From: Saprospiraceae bacterium
GTDB taxonomy: Bacteria; Bacteroidota; Bacteroidia; Chitinophagales; Saprospiraceae
Assembly: GCA_030729925.1 (NCBI GenBank)
Contig: JANQWK010000035.1
Coordinates: 1-47,017 of the forward strand
Length of the DNA stretch: 47,017 nucleotides
Reading direction: 5' to 3'
Of the stretch, positions 25,770 through 33,728 are shown piece by piece. The stretch's first letter is position 1. Every line of letters begins with the position of its first letter. Position numbers and translations under genes: made by a program. The notes beneath the pieces are model-generated. The model ran no database searches, was not told the DNA's origin, and was given only the letters and a program-made list of their open reading frames with translations.

Positions 25770-25777
25770 TATCTTTA
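25770..25777 (+). promoter_or_regulatory. Candidate -7 element of the GGT-like gene
   Basis: TATCTTTA resembles the Bacteroidota -7 consensus TAnnTTTG and lies 42 bp upstream of the ATG at 25820. No TTG stands at the expected distance upstream, so the call is tentative. Confidence 0.3.
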
Positions 25778-25819
25778 TTAGCGCACTTTCTTTATTAGCA
25801 ATCGAAAAATCCAAACTTT

Positions 25820-27673
25820 ATGTTAAGACCAAGCCTGAAAGCTGTTTTTTTGGCGGGAGCCTTATCCTGCCTGAGTCTGGTATCCGTTATCGGCCAGGCC
25901 ACTCAAAAGCCGGTACTGCACGGGCGCCACTGGATGGCGATTACGGGTAAACCGCTGGCGGCTACGGCGGGAGCACGGATGTTTCATCAAGGGGGCAATG
26001 CCGTGGATGCTGCCTGTGCGATGCTTGCTGCGACTTGTACCATGTGGGATGTATTGAGCTGGGGCGGAGAAACCCAGGCTTTGATTTATCATCCGGAACT
26101 CAAAAAGGTGATCGCGATCAATGCCTTGGGAGTGGCTCCCACGGGCGCTACTCCGGAATATTTTAAGGCAAAAAATATGGATTTTCCGCCGGAATATGGC
26201 ATGGACGCGGCGGTCACTCCCGGTACTCCGGGCGGCTTGATGACCATGCTCGCCGAATATGGCACCCTGAGTTTGAAAGATGTGCTCAGTCCCGCCATCG
26301 AAATGGCAGACGGTTATCCGATCGAGGCAGATCCCATACGCCGCATCCGCTCGAATGTCAAGCGGATCAAAGAGTGGCCGTATTCGAAGGAAGTATATCT
26401 GACCCATCCGGGGGAAGCGGACGAGGCACCTCGGGAGGGCGAGATTTTCCGTCAGGAAGACCTCAAAGCTACGCTGATGAAACTGGTAGAGGCCGAGCAA
26501 GCGGCATTGAAAGCCGGTAAGAGCAGAAAAGAGGCCATTTATGCAGCAAATGAGCGGTTTTATAAAGGCGACATTGCCGAGGAGTTTGTGCGGGGTAGCC
26601 GGGAACAAGGCGGACAAATCACGATGGGAGACTTGGCCAATTGGTCGGTGAAGATCGAGGAGCCCTTAAAAACCAGCTATAAAGGCATAGATGTATATAA
26701 GCTCGACACCTGGACGCAAGGTCCGGCCATGCTGCAAGCCCTTAACCTGCTGGAGGAAGTGGATCTGAAGAGCATGGGATACAATAGCACCCGATACATC
26801 CATGCGATTTATCAGGCCATGAGCATGGCCTTTGCAGACCGCGATTTTTATTACGGCGACCCTTACTTTCCGCCTAAGGAACCTACAAAAGGGTTGTTGT
26901 CAAAGGAATATGCCAAGCAGCGCATGTCGCGCATGAACTGGGAAAAAAACGATCCTGCCATTTATCCCGGCGATCCTTATCCGTTTCAAAACGAATCCAA
27001 TCCCTACCTCGATTTGTTGGAGCAGTGGAAGTCCACCTCTATGACGGGTCAGGAAGCAGGGCTGACGGAAAAATTTTTGGAGGACTTTCACGCCGGTACT
27101 ACCTCTATTCAGGCTGCGGATAAATCGGGTTGGGTAGTGTCTGTGACGCCAAGTGGGGGCTGGATACCTGCGGTCATTGCCGGAAAAACGGGCGTGGGCG
27201 TAAGTCAGCGCGGACAGAGTTTTGTGATCCACGAGAAAGATAACCCCTTCAACGTCATCGAACCAGGCAAACGCCCGAGGGTAACCCTTACGCCGAGCAT
27301 GGCACTCAAAGACGGCAAGCCGTTTTTGTCGTTTGCTGTTCAGGGGGGTGACACACAGGACCAGAACCTCTTGCAGTTTTTTCTGAATGTGGTGGAATTT
27401 GACATGAACGTACAGGAAGCCGCCGAAGCGGCTAATATCAACAGCTTTCAGCTGCGCAACTCCTTCGGGGACCACGAAATCAAGCCGGGGGAACTCTTGT
27501 TGCACGATAATACGCCCCCGTATGTGCGCAAGGAACTGATCCGAATGGGCTACAAACTGCGTTTCGACGACCGTACCTCCGGTCCCATCAACGCCATTTA
27601 TTTCGATTGGAAGCATGGCTCGTTTTGGGGCGGTTCGAGCAATTACGGGGACGATTATGGAATTTCCTGGTAG
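25820..27673 (+). CDS. Gamma-glutamyltransferase-like Ntn-hydrolase (atypical)
   Basis: 617 residues. A signal peptide (about 1-26) is followed by the GGT-family opening GKPLAATAGARMFHQGGNAVDAACAMLAA. The autoprocessing site aligns as TTSIQAADKSG (T427, D434), like the TTHYSVVDKDG of E. coli GGT, so cleavage into large and small chains with T427 as nucleophile is expected. The D-x-R-E-x-A-P segment that binds the gamma-glutamyl carboxylate in true GGTs is replaced by AINALGVAPTGATPEYF; the key Arg is missing. Substrate is therefore probably not glutathione, and an acylase-like or other amide substrate is possible. It is exported to the periplasm or beyond and stands alone on the plus strand. 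Confidence 0.85.
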   Translation: MLRPSLKAVFLAGALSCLSLVSVIGQATQKPVLHGRHWMAITGKPLAATAGARMFHQGGNAVDAACAMLAATCTMWDVLSWGGETQALIYHPELKKVIAINALGVAPTGATPEYFKAKNMDFPPEYGMDAAVTPGTPGGLMTMLAEYGTLSLKDVLSPAIEMADGYPIEADPIRRIRSNVKRIKEWPYSKEVYLTHPGEADEAPREGEIFRQEDLKATLMKLVEAEQAALKAGKSRKEAIYAANERFYKGDIAEEFVRGSREQGGQITMGDLANWSVKIEEPLKTSYKGIDVYKLDTWTQGPAMLQALNLLEEVDLKSMGYNSTRYIHAIYQAMSMAFADRDFYYGDPYFPPKEPTKGLLSKEYAKQRMSRMNWEKNDPAIYPGDPYPFQNESNPYLDLLEQWKSTSMTGQEAGLTEKFLEDFHAGTTSIQAADKSGWVVSVTPSGGWIPAVIAGKTGVGVSQRGQSFVIHEKDNPFNVIEPGKRPRVTLTPSMALKDGKPFLSFAVQGGDTQDQNLLQFFLNVVEFDMNVQEAAEAANINSFQLRNSFGDHEIKPGELLLHDNTPPYVRKELIRMGYKLRFDDRTSGPINAIYFDWKHGSFWGGSSNYGDDYGISW

Positions 27674-27695
27674 GTTGAGCTGTTGAAAAAAAAAG

Positions 27696-27731
27696 CTAGG
27701 TGGAAGTCACCTTAAGGTGGCTTCCACCTAG
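27696..27731. repeat. Extragenic palindrome, full copy with paired arm change
   Basis: The inverted repeat is centred on TTAA at 27712-27715 with arms CTAGGTGGAAG and CTTCCACCTAG. Against the copies at 4236 and 46936, stem position 6 is G-C instead of C-G on both arms, which keeps the pairing. Position 10 is T opposite G (a wobble pair in RNA). It lies in the 174-bp gap (27674-27847) between the GGT-like and SPOR-like genes, 23 bp after the GGT-like stop. Confidence 0.85.
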
Positions 27732-27847
27732 TACAAAAAAACTGTTGGACTTTTTTATACTTTTTCGGACAACTTGTGCCAAATGTATTTTTTAACATAA
27801 AATATTGTTTTTCAATTATTTATATTTTTTATCACAATTATCCTCCA

Positions 27848-28291
27848 ATGAACCCTTTTGTAGTGATGGCCCGTTTTTCGGGTATGTTGTTGTTTGTATT
27901 TGCTGTCTTTACGGCACAAGCCCAGGCGGATACGATAGAATCAAAGAAGGTTCCGATCACGGATGGGGGGAAACCGGGGGCGATTATTCTCAAGACGATT
28001 CCGACAGCCAAGGACCCGGTGAAGATAAGTGGCAACGGAACGCCGAGGGAAAAATATGTGGTGCAGTTGGCTCGTTTTATCAGCATGGACAAGGGGGCGC
28101 TGGAGCAGTCGTTTCCGAAGGGTACTTTTTTGTGGATCAACCCGGATTATGGGCAGGAAACGATGTTACTGGCGGGTTTTTACGATTCTTTGGAAGCAGC
28201 GAGGGAAGCAGCATTGGCCTGGCGAAAAAAAAATAAGATGTTTGCCGAGGCTTTTGCGCGCAGCAAGCCCTTTTTAATCATGTACGAATGA
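27848..28291 (+). CDS. Exported SPOR-like domain protein
   Basis: 147 residues from the ATG at 27848. The in-frame ATG at 27776 would put 24 extra hydrophobic residues ahead of the obvious signal peptide (MARFSGMLLFVFAVFTAQAQA), so it is rejected. The C-terminal half (about 75-147) reads KYVVQLARFISMDKGALEQSF, then GQETMLLAGFYDSLEAAREAALAWRKKNKMFAEAFA. This is the beta-alpha-beta pattern of SPOR or SPOR-related domains, which in other proteins bind denuded peptidoglycan glycan strands. The assignment is by pattern and moderate. Its stop overlaps the start of the LYZ2 glucosaminidase gene (ATGA, 28288-28291), so both may act on the cell wall. Confidence 0.7.
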   Translation: MNPFVVMARFSGMLLFVFAVFTAQAQADTIESKKVPITDGGKPGAIILKTIPTAKDPVKISGNGTPREKYVVQLARFISMDKGALEQSFPKGTFLWINPDYGQETMLLAGFYDSLEAAREAALAWRKKNKMFAEAFARSKPFLIMYE

Positions 28292-28863
28292 AACAGCCCG
28301 GTTCCGACCACCCAAATTGGAAGTTCCCGACCGTGATTTTCACCTTGTTACTGGCCTTGATTTCTTTGCAGGGATTCCCGGAATCAGAAAAGGCAAAGCT
28401 TCCGAGTGCGGTAGATACTTACCTCGACAAATACCTTTACCTGGCGCGCACGGTACATGTGGAAAGTGGTATTCCGCTGCCTATTATTCTCGCGGTGGCG
28501 GGTTTGGAGAGCGACTGGGGGCGGAGTGAATTGGCTCGGTTTGCCAACAACCATTTTGGGATCAAGGCGACCGACTGGCAAGCGGATACTTATTGTAAGA
28601 CGACCTTGGAGTACGATGCGTATGCTGTGGTTTCAAGTATTGAAGCTTGTTTTCGGCGCTATCCGTTGATCAAAGACAGTTACCAGGATTTTGCAGCTTT
28701 TCTGAAAGGCCGACCGTACTACCGGGGCTTGTTCGATTACGGCACCCTTGATTATCGCTCCTGGGCTGTAGGCTTGCAGGAGGCCCATTATGGAACTGAC
28801 CCTGAGTATGCCTCTAAGTTGTTGCGCATTATCCACGATTATCGCCTGGATGCTGTTCAGTAA
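28288..28863 (+). CDS. LYZ2-type glucosaminidase (FlgJ/autolysin family)
   Basis: 191 residues. An N-terminal hydrophobic segment (about 14-29) acts as signal anchor or signal peptide. The glucosaminidase domain (about 42-190) has IPLPIILAVAGLESDWGRSELARFANNHFGIKA, with E74 as the likely catalytic Glu. The NHFGIK motif and the C-terminal YATDPEYASKLLRIIHDYRLD-like ending are usual for this family. These enzymes cut the GlcNAc-MurNAc glycan backbone of peptidoglycan in the periplasm. It is coupled to the upstream SPOR-like gene by a 4-bp overlap, which suggests a recognition module and enzyme pair. Confidence 0.88.
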   Translation: MKQPGSDHPNWKFPTVIFTLLLALISLQGFPESEKAKLPSAVDTYLDKYLYLARTVHVESGIPLPIILAVAGLESDWGRSELARFANNHFGIKATDWQADTYCKTTLEYDAYAVVSSIEACFRRYPLIKDSYQDFAAFLKGRPYYRGLFDYGTLDYRSWAVGLQEAHYGTDPEYASKLLRIIHDYRLDAVQ

Positions 28864-28890
28864 TTTTTACAATATTTATTTGTGGGATAA

Positions 28891-28920
28891 TTTTGAGTTT
28901 ACACGTATAACTTATCTTTC
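28891..28920 (+). promoter_or_regulatory. Bacteroidota-type promoter of the PHP phosphodiesterase gene
   Basis: TTTTG at 28891-28895 and TATCTTTC at 28913-28920 have a 17-base spacer, close to the TTTG / TAnnTTTG consensus. The ATG at 28929 lies only 8 bp after the -7 element, so the transcript should be leaderless or nearly so. Confidence 0.55.
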
Positions 28921-28928
28921 CCGCAAAA

Positions 28929-30062
28929 ATGAAACGATTGATGTTTACCTTGCTGCTAGCCGGATGTATTTTCGCGCTGTCAGCCCAAACCGATGCCGCC
29001 CACAGCCATTCCCACGGCGGCAGGAAGATTGAATTCCCGAATATCCCCGGTTTTCAGACCCTCAAATGCGATTTCCACATGCACACGGTTTTTTCCGATG
29101 GCAATGTATGGCCCACTATCCGGGTGGAAGAGGCGCTAAAAGACGGACTGGATGCGATCGCGATGACTGAACATCTTGAATACCAGCCCCATAAGGAAGA
29201 TATTCCGCATCCCGACCGCAACCGCGCCTTTGATATCGCGTCAAAATTTGCTCAATCCTACGATCTGATCGTAGTACGGGGTAGTGAAATTACCCGCGGG
29301 ATGCCCCCCGGTCACAACAATGCGATTTTTTTGACCGATGCCAACAAATTACTGGTAGAGGATCCCATCGAGGCTTTCCGAGAAGCGAAAAGACAAGGCG
29401 CATTCATTTTTTGGAACCATCCCATGTGGACAGCCCAAGCTAAGGACGGCGTTGCCCGACTTACCGATATGCACAAGCAATTGATCGCTGAGGGCTTATT
29501 GGATGGGATAGAGGTGATCAACGAAACTACATATTCCCAGGAAGCTGTCACCATCGCTCAGGAAAACGGATTGACCATCATGGGTACTTCCGATGTACAC
29601 GGTTTGGTGGACTGGGATTTTGATCTTGAAAATGGAGGACACCGACCGGTTACCCTTGTGTTTGCTACCGAAAAAACAGAGGCAGGCATCAAAGAGGCAC
29701 TCGAAAATCGCCGCACCGTGGGTTGGTTCAACAATATCCTCGTGGGGGAATCCGACTGGATGATGCCCCTACTACAAGCTTCTCTAGTGGTAGAAAAAGC
29801 GGAATACAGCAAAAATACTCAGGTGGCCGTGGTAACGATCCACAATACCTCGGACGCGGTATTTCAACTGGAAAATCTTAGCCCTTATTCCTTCCACCGA
29901 CACGCCGATTTTGTGACCATCGGTGCCCATGAAACGGTAGAACTCGAAGTGAAAACCCTGGAGCTTAAAGATACTTTTGAATTGAAATTCAAAGTGTTCA
30001 ATGCTTATATCGGAGCAGAGCTGCATCCCGAACTGGTATTGCCGGTCGTGATTAGCAAATAA
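28929..30062 (+). CDS. Exported PHP-domain phosphodiesterase (Sb-PDE-like)
   Basis: 377 residues. A signal peptide (about 1-20) is followed by a His-rich stretch (HSHSHGG) and a PHP domain (about 40-260). Metal ligands are visible in CDFHMHTVFSDG (H50, H52), TEHLEYQPH (E81, H82), RGSEITRG, FWNHP and SDVHG. The Sb-PDE family of secreted Bacteroidota/Sphingomonad PHP proteins has this layout; they cleave phosphodiesters with several metals. The C-terminal part (about 275-377) is a beta-rich domain of unknown role. It is convergent with the glycan operon and shares its terminator. A phosphate-scavenging role is inferred. Confidence 0.82.
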   Translation: MKRLMFTLLLAGCIFALSAQTDAAHSHSHGGRKIEFPNIPGFQTLKCDFHMHTVFSDGNVWPTIRVEEALKDGLDAIAMTEHLEYQPHKEDIPHPDRNRAFDIASKFAQSYDLIVVRGSEITRGMPPGHNNAIFLTDANKLLVEDPIEAFREAKRQGAFIFWNHPMWTAQAKDGVARLTDMHKQLIAEGLLDGIEVINETTYSQEAVTIAQENGLTIMGTSDVHGLVDWDFDLENGGHRPVTLVFATEKTEAGIKEALENRRTVGWFNNILVGESDWMMPLLQASLVVEKAEYSKNTQVAVVTIHNTSDAVFQLENLSPYSFHRHADFVTIGAHETVELEVKTLELKDTFELKFKVFNAYIGAELHPELVLPVVISK

Positions 30063-30073
30063 TAAAAAAAAAC

Positions 30074-30110
30074 GAGGGCAGATCTGTGTGATCTGCCCCG
30101 CTCTCTTTTA
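30074..30110. terminator. Bidirectional terminator between convergent units
   Basis: GGGCAGATC at 30076-30084 pairs with GATCTGCCC at 30090-30098 (9 bp, 5-base loop). An A run stands on the left (30062-30072) and a pyrimidine-rich tract on the right. It serves both the plus-strand PHP gene and the minus-strand glycan operon. Confidence 0.85.
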
Positions 30111-30114
30111 TACG

Positions 30115-32751
30115 CTACTTATCAAATTCGGGGTGGGCTTCCAGCTGCTCCAGCAGCCAGGGGACATTGTAAATATGCGTCCAGCCAAAGACCCGCATCC
30201 CCTGGGTGATTCCCCAGATGGTGACCGAGCGACCTTCTTCCTTGGGCAGGTTACTGGCGGCTTCCAGCGCCGTTGCCAGCTCCTTTCTGGAGTCATAACT
30301 TTGTAACGGCTTGGGCAATTCGTTGGTTTTTAGCACACTGGCACGTTTAACGGCCTCCTGAAGGAAGGAGGGTTCGCCGGTAAACTCATAGCCGAGTACC
30401 AGGCTGTGTATGGTGGACAGGTAGGACTCGTACTGGTGGTTCCAGGGTGGATTGTCGCGTAGTGCCCTGGCATGGCGGATCAACGCATTTTTGACGGACA
30501 CATCACCGGTCATGGAGAAATACTTGTACAATCCGTGCGAGGCATAGCCTTGGGAATATCCATAGCGATCAATGACGAGGCTTCCGTACTGGTCCGGACC
30601 TCTCTGAAGGTCGAGCATTTGATTTACCCGGTACTGGAGTTCTTCCAGATAGCGGGGATCTTTGGTCGCATCGTAAATCTCTCCAAGGTTCCAGACAGAA
30701 AGGTACAAACGTCTTCCCCTGAGGTCGTGGTCGCCCCAGATTCTTTTGAGGTAGGTTTCTGCGGTGAGTTTGGCGACTTCAAGTCCCCGGTGGTAGCCGT
30801 GCAGGTAGTAGGACGCTATCCATCCGGGCACCCACACGTGAGCGCTGAGTACAGCATTCCAGTGCTGGTTGGCGTGTCTTCGACCTATACCCAGATATGG
30901 TGTAGCGCGCGAAGGGGTAGCCTGGTGCTTGAAAAAGTCCAATGATTCGTTGGTATCTCCGATATACTTGGGGTCGGTTGGCCAGTGGATATTGTCCACA
31001 TCCATGGTGTGCATACTGGCGGCAATGGCGGTTTGGTACCAGGCGGGATCACCCGAGCGCATGAACTGTAGCCAGAACATAAAATCTACCGCCGGCTCGT
31101 TGTTCATCCATCTCATCCACTGATCGTTGTAATAGGCGTTTTTGTGATCGCCATAATCGAACATCCCGTACCAGGGATCCCAGTGTTGGCTGAACACCGA
31201 CCAGCCCATGCGGTAGTCCAGGCCGCGCTCGTAATCGGCGTGTGCGTTGGATTTGGGTGCAAAATTGCCATATACGCCCGACTGGCTGTACCAATTGGCT
31301 TCGGCGTGCCCCATGGAGGGTTGCAGTACATAATTTACGGCTTGCTGTATATCCTGATCGGTCAGCCCGGAGGGATGAAAATGAAAAACCAGTTCAGATG
31401 TTTTGGTCAGGCCTGCGGCAAAATTTTCCACCATGCCCTGATCGCTTTCATTGGACCATCGGGCAAAGCTCATTGGATCGGCCAGGGGTGACCATGCAAA
31501 TCCGGTCAGTTTGTTTTGGGCAGGATCAATGCGAATCTCTTTGGGATACTCTTCGAGAAAATTTTTGATCCCCAACGAAACGCCCCAATTATCATCGGAG
31601 ATATCCACCCAGCCTTCCAGTCGTTCTGCTTGCTGGAGCACCTGATCGCCTTCCTGAACCGTACCGGAGAACCCTTCCAGGCGCTGATCGCCTGAAGACA
31701 CGGGTACCGGTGGAACCCGATCGGGCTTGGGGCCTGTCTGTAGCAAACTAAGAGGATCCTTACTGCCGAGGGTATGTGACCAATCGGCGCGCTGGGTATT
31801 TTCCCACCATTTATCTGTTTTGTAGCCGCTTTTTACCTTGGTGGCACCACTCAGTTTGTACTGCAAGGCCAATCCCGTGGCTGCTATCCGGTCATTGGGT
31901 TGTGTCCAACCCGGATCGCTGCTGGTTCTTTCCGGTTGGATCACATCATCGGCCAGTTGGGTAGCCACTGCCAGGTGTTCACCCGGTCTTGTTTTGCTTT
32001 TATCGGGTTTGCCCGTATAGGTGAGGGTATGATAGACTTTAATATAGGACTTGCCTGCGAAAGCGTGGATGTAAAGTTCGAATGGCGAAGGTTCGTTGTC
32101 GTCTCGTTCGTAGTAGTACATCCCTTCGCAGCGTAGGATGGCGTGTAGGGGGCCGGAGCCTTTTACCTTAATGGTGCGCGTGATAACGGCTTTAGAGGGG
32201 TCAATTCCGGCATCGTCCAGCATATCCATAAAAGAACCTCTGGCGCCATCGCTGGAGGCGATCAGGTCATCGGCTTCAAAGCCATCTCTCTCCAGGTCGA
32301 GATAGACTTCATCGAGAAAACCTCCCTGGCCTTTCCGGATGGTAAACTTGAGCGGACCGGTTTCCACCTCGGCATCCTGCCTTGGCCGCTGGTTATTGTC
32401 CACCTTGACAATATCCCCGCTCAAGGCTTGTCTGGTGACTCCGGGGCCATATTCCAGGTAGTACTCGGGCTCGTCTTCTGCGAAGAAAAAGACCCATATC
32501 CACTTGATACTGGGGTCTATGGGATCCCAGGTAGCCACTTCGGTCACCTGGGCGGGGAGTTCTTTACCGCTGCGGTTGAGCAGGCGTACCTGATCCGGTG
32601 ACTGAAGTGCCCCCTTGGGAAAAGGAACCCCCATGGTAACGGGAGCACCGGGTTGAAAATTTTTCACGGTCAGGGGGATTCTGGAGCTGGTGTTGCTGGC
32701 ATTCCCGCAGGAAACCAGCAGAACCAGGATAAAAATTTGGACAATTTTCAT
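30115..32751 (-). CDS. Exo-rhamnogalacturonan lyase-like lipoprotein (PcRGLX/YetA family)
   Basis: 878 residues. The lipobox ends at C15 (LVLLVSC), so the protein is lipid-anchored in the periplasm or outer membrane. The N-terminal beta-domain starts RIPLTVKNFQPGAPVTMGVPFPKGALQSPDQVRLL; the GVPFPKG segment is the mark I use for the PcRGLX/YetA-like family, in which the Penicillium exo-rhamnogalacturonan lyase of PL26 is the studied member. A beta-sandwich middle is followed by a helical C-terminal half (about 480-878) like an (alpha/alpha)6 barrel (HAHVWVPGWIASYYLHGYHRG; GLYKYFSMTGD). Pectic rhamnogalacturonan is the inferred, not proved, substrate. It is the last gene of the susCD operon. 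Confidence 0.75.
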   Translation of the reverse strand: MKIVQIFILVLLVSCGNASNTSSRIPLTVKNFQPGAPVTMGVPFPKGALQSPDQVRLLNRSGKELPAQVTEVATWDPIDPSIKWIWVFFFAEDEPEYYLEYGPGVTRQALSGDIVKVDNNQRPRQDAEVETGPLKFTIRKGQGGFLDEVYLDLERDGFEADDLIASSDGARGSFMDMLDDAGIDPSKAVITRTIKVKGSGPLHAILRCEGMYYYERDDNEPSPFELYIHAFAGKSYIKVYHTLTYTGKPDKSKTRPGEHLAVATQLADDVIQPERTSSDPGWTQPNDRIAATGLALQYKLSGATKVKSGYKTDKWWENTQRADWSHTLGSKDPLSLLQTGPKPDRVPPVPVSSGDQRLEGFSGTVQEGDQVLQQAERLEGWVDISDDNWGVSLGIKNFLEEYPKEIRIDPAQNKLTGFAWSPLADPMSFARWSNESDQGMVENFAAGLTKTSELVFHFHPSGLTDQDIQQAVNYVLQPSMGHAEANWYSQSGVYGNFAPKSNAHADYERGLDYRMGWSVFSQHWDPWYGMFDYGDHKNAYYNDQWMRWMNNEPAVDFMFWLQFMRSGDPAWYQTAIAASMHTMDVDNIHWPTDPKYIGDTNESLDFFKHQATPSRATPYLGIGRRHANQHWNAVLSAHVWVPGWIASYYLHGYHRGLEVAKLTAETYLKRIWGDHDLRGRRLYLSVWNLGEIYDATKDPRYLEELQYRVNQMLDLQRGPDQYGSLVIDRYGYSQGYASHGLYKYFSMTGDVSVKNALIRHARALRDNPPWNHQYESYLSTIHSLVLGYEFTGEPSFLQEAVKRASVLKTNELPKPLQSYDSRKELATALEAASNLPKEEGRSVTIWGITQGMRVFGWTHIYNVPWLLEQLEAHPEFDK

Positions 32752-32799
32752 CGTGTTGGATGTTTGCTTGTAGTGAAAGTTGGTTTTTCAAATAGGTCT

Positions 32800-33660
32800 T
32801 TAGTTGTATTCAAGGCAAAGGGCGGCTGCGCCCAAAACAGGAATCGCTTCATTGTCGGATATAGCTATGGTAAGATCTGCTATCACGGGTTTGTAGGCAA
32901 AGGACTGTGTGCATTGTGCCCACAGGCTTTCGCGAAAAAGCGGATAGGCTTTGCTTACGGAGCCGCCCATTACAATCAGGTCGGGATCGAGTGCGTATAA
33001 CAATGCCATAATGGCATTACCCAGGTGTTTGCCAAAGTCGGAAAAGGCGGTCAGTGCTGTCGGATCTCCTGTCTTGGCACGCTGAGCCAGCAGTTGTCCG
33101 TCTGTATTGTAGAAATGCTGAAAAAATTGTCCGCTGCAGTAGTATTCGAAATTGTGATCGAGGTAGGGCAGCATCCCAAACTCACCTGCTCCGCAGTGAC
33201 GTCCATTGTACAGTCTGCCTGAGATAACCAGACCTGCAGCCATTCCCGTTCCTACGATCAGTCCGATCATATTCTGACAATCTCTGCCTTTGCCGAAATA
33301 TTTTTCGCCGAGGGCAAAACAATTGGCGTCGTTATTGAGCTGTACGGGTACCTGAAAGGTGGTTTCGAGGATGTCTTTTAGTCTGACCTCCGTCCACGAA
33401 GGAATGTTCTGTACATCATAGACAATGCCGCGTACCGGATCCACGACGCTGGGAACCCCCACGCCAATAGCCTGTACTTCGGGCTGCCATACGCTTTTGA
33501 TGACCTCGATGACTTCCTGGATCACGATATGGGGATCGGGGCTGTGTGCGCTCACCGGCAGCGTGGCGGACTGGAGGACTTCCTGTCCGAGTATCCGGGC
33601 AGCTTTGACTTTGGTGCCGCCGAGGTCAACGCCAATGACGGGTAGGTGGTTTTCGCTCAT
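32800..33660 (-). CDS. ROK-family sugar kinase
   Basis: 286 residues. The phosphate loop is GVDLGGTKVKAA (about 9-20), the catalytic Asp is in LNNDANCFALGE, and the ATP segment is GLIVGTGMAAGLVISG. The conserved ExGH of ROK proteins reads GEFGM here, and the Cys cluster (CxCGxxGC) that binds zinc is missing (DHNFEYYCSGQFF). It is therefore a zinc-free variant, which I think is not rare in Bacteroidota. ROK kinases phosphorylate glucose, mannose, N-acetylmannosamine or similar sugars. In this operon it would trap the sugar brought in by the MFS transporter encoded just upstream. Confidence 0.85.
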   Translation of the reverse strand: MSENHLPVIGVDLGGTKVKAARILGQEVLQSATLPVSAHSPDPHIVIQEVIEVIKSVWQPEVQAIGVGVPSVVDPVRGIVYDVQNIPSWTEVRLKDILETTFQVPVQLNNDANCFALGEKYFGKGRDCQNMIGLIVGTGMAAGLVISGRLYNGRHCGAGEFGMLPYLDHNFEYYCSGQFFQHFYNTDGQLLAQRAKTGDPTALTAFSDFGKHLGNAIMALLYALDPDLIVMGGSVSKAYPLFRESLWAQCTQSFAYKPVIADLTIAISDNEAIPVLGAAALCLEYN

Positions 33661-33682
33661 CTTGATTCAGCAGTAAGAGACA

Positions 33683-33707
33683 GCTGGCTGCCTGTGCAGC
33701 AGCCAGC
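33683..33707 (-). other. Intra-operon stem-loop between MFS and ROK genes
   Basis: GCTGGCTGC at 33683-33691 pairs with GCAGCCAGC at 33699-33707 (9 bp, 7-base loop) in the 68-bp gap. No U run follows in the minus-strand direction. It may limit read-through or protect the 3' end of the upstream message. Confidence 0.6.
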
Positions 33708-33728
33708 CGGCTCGTGTATAAAAAAGGT

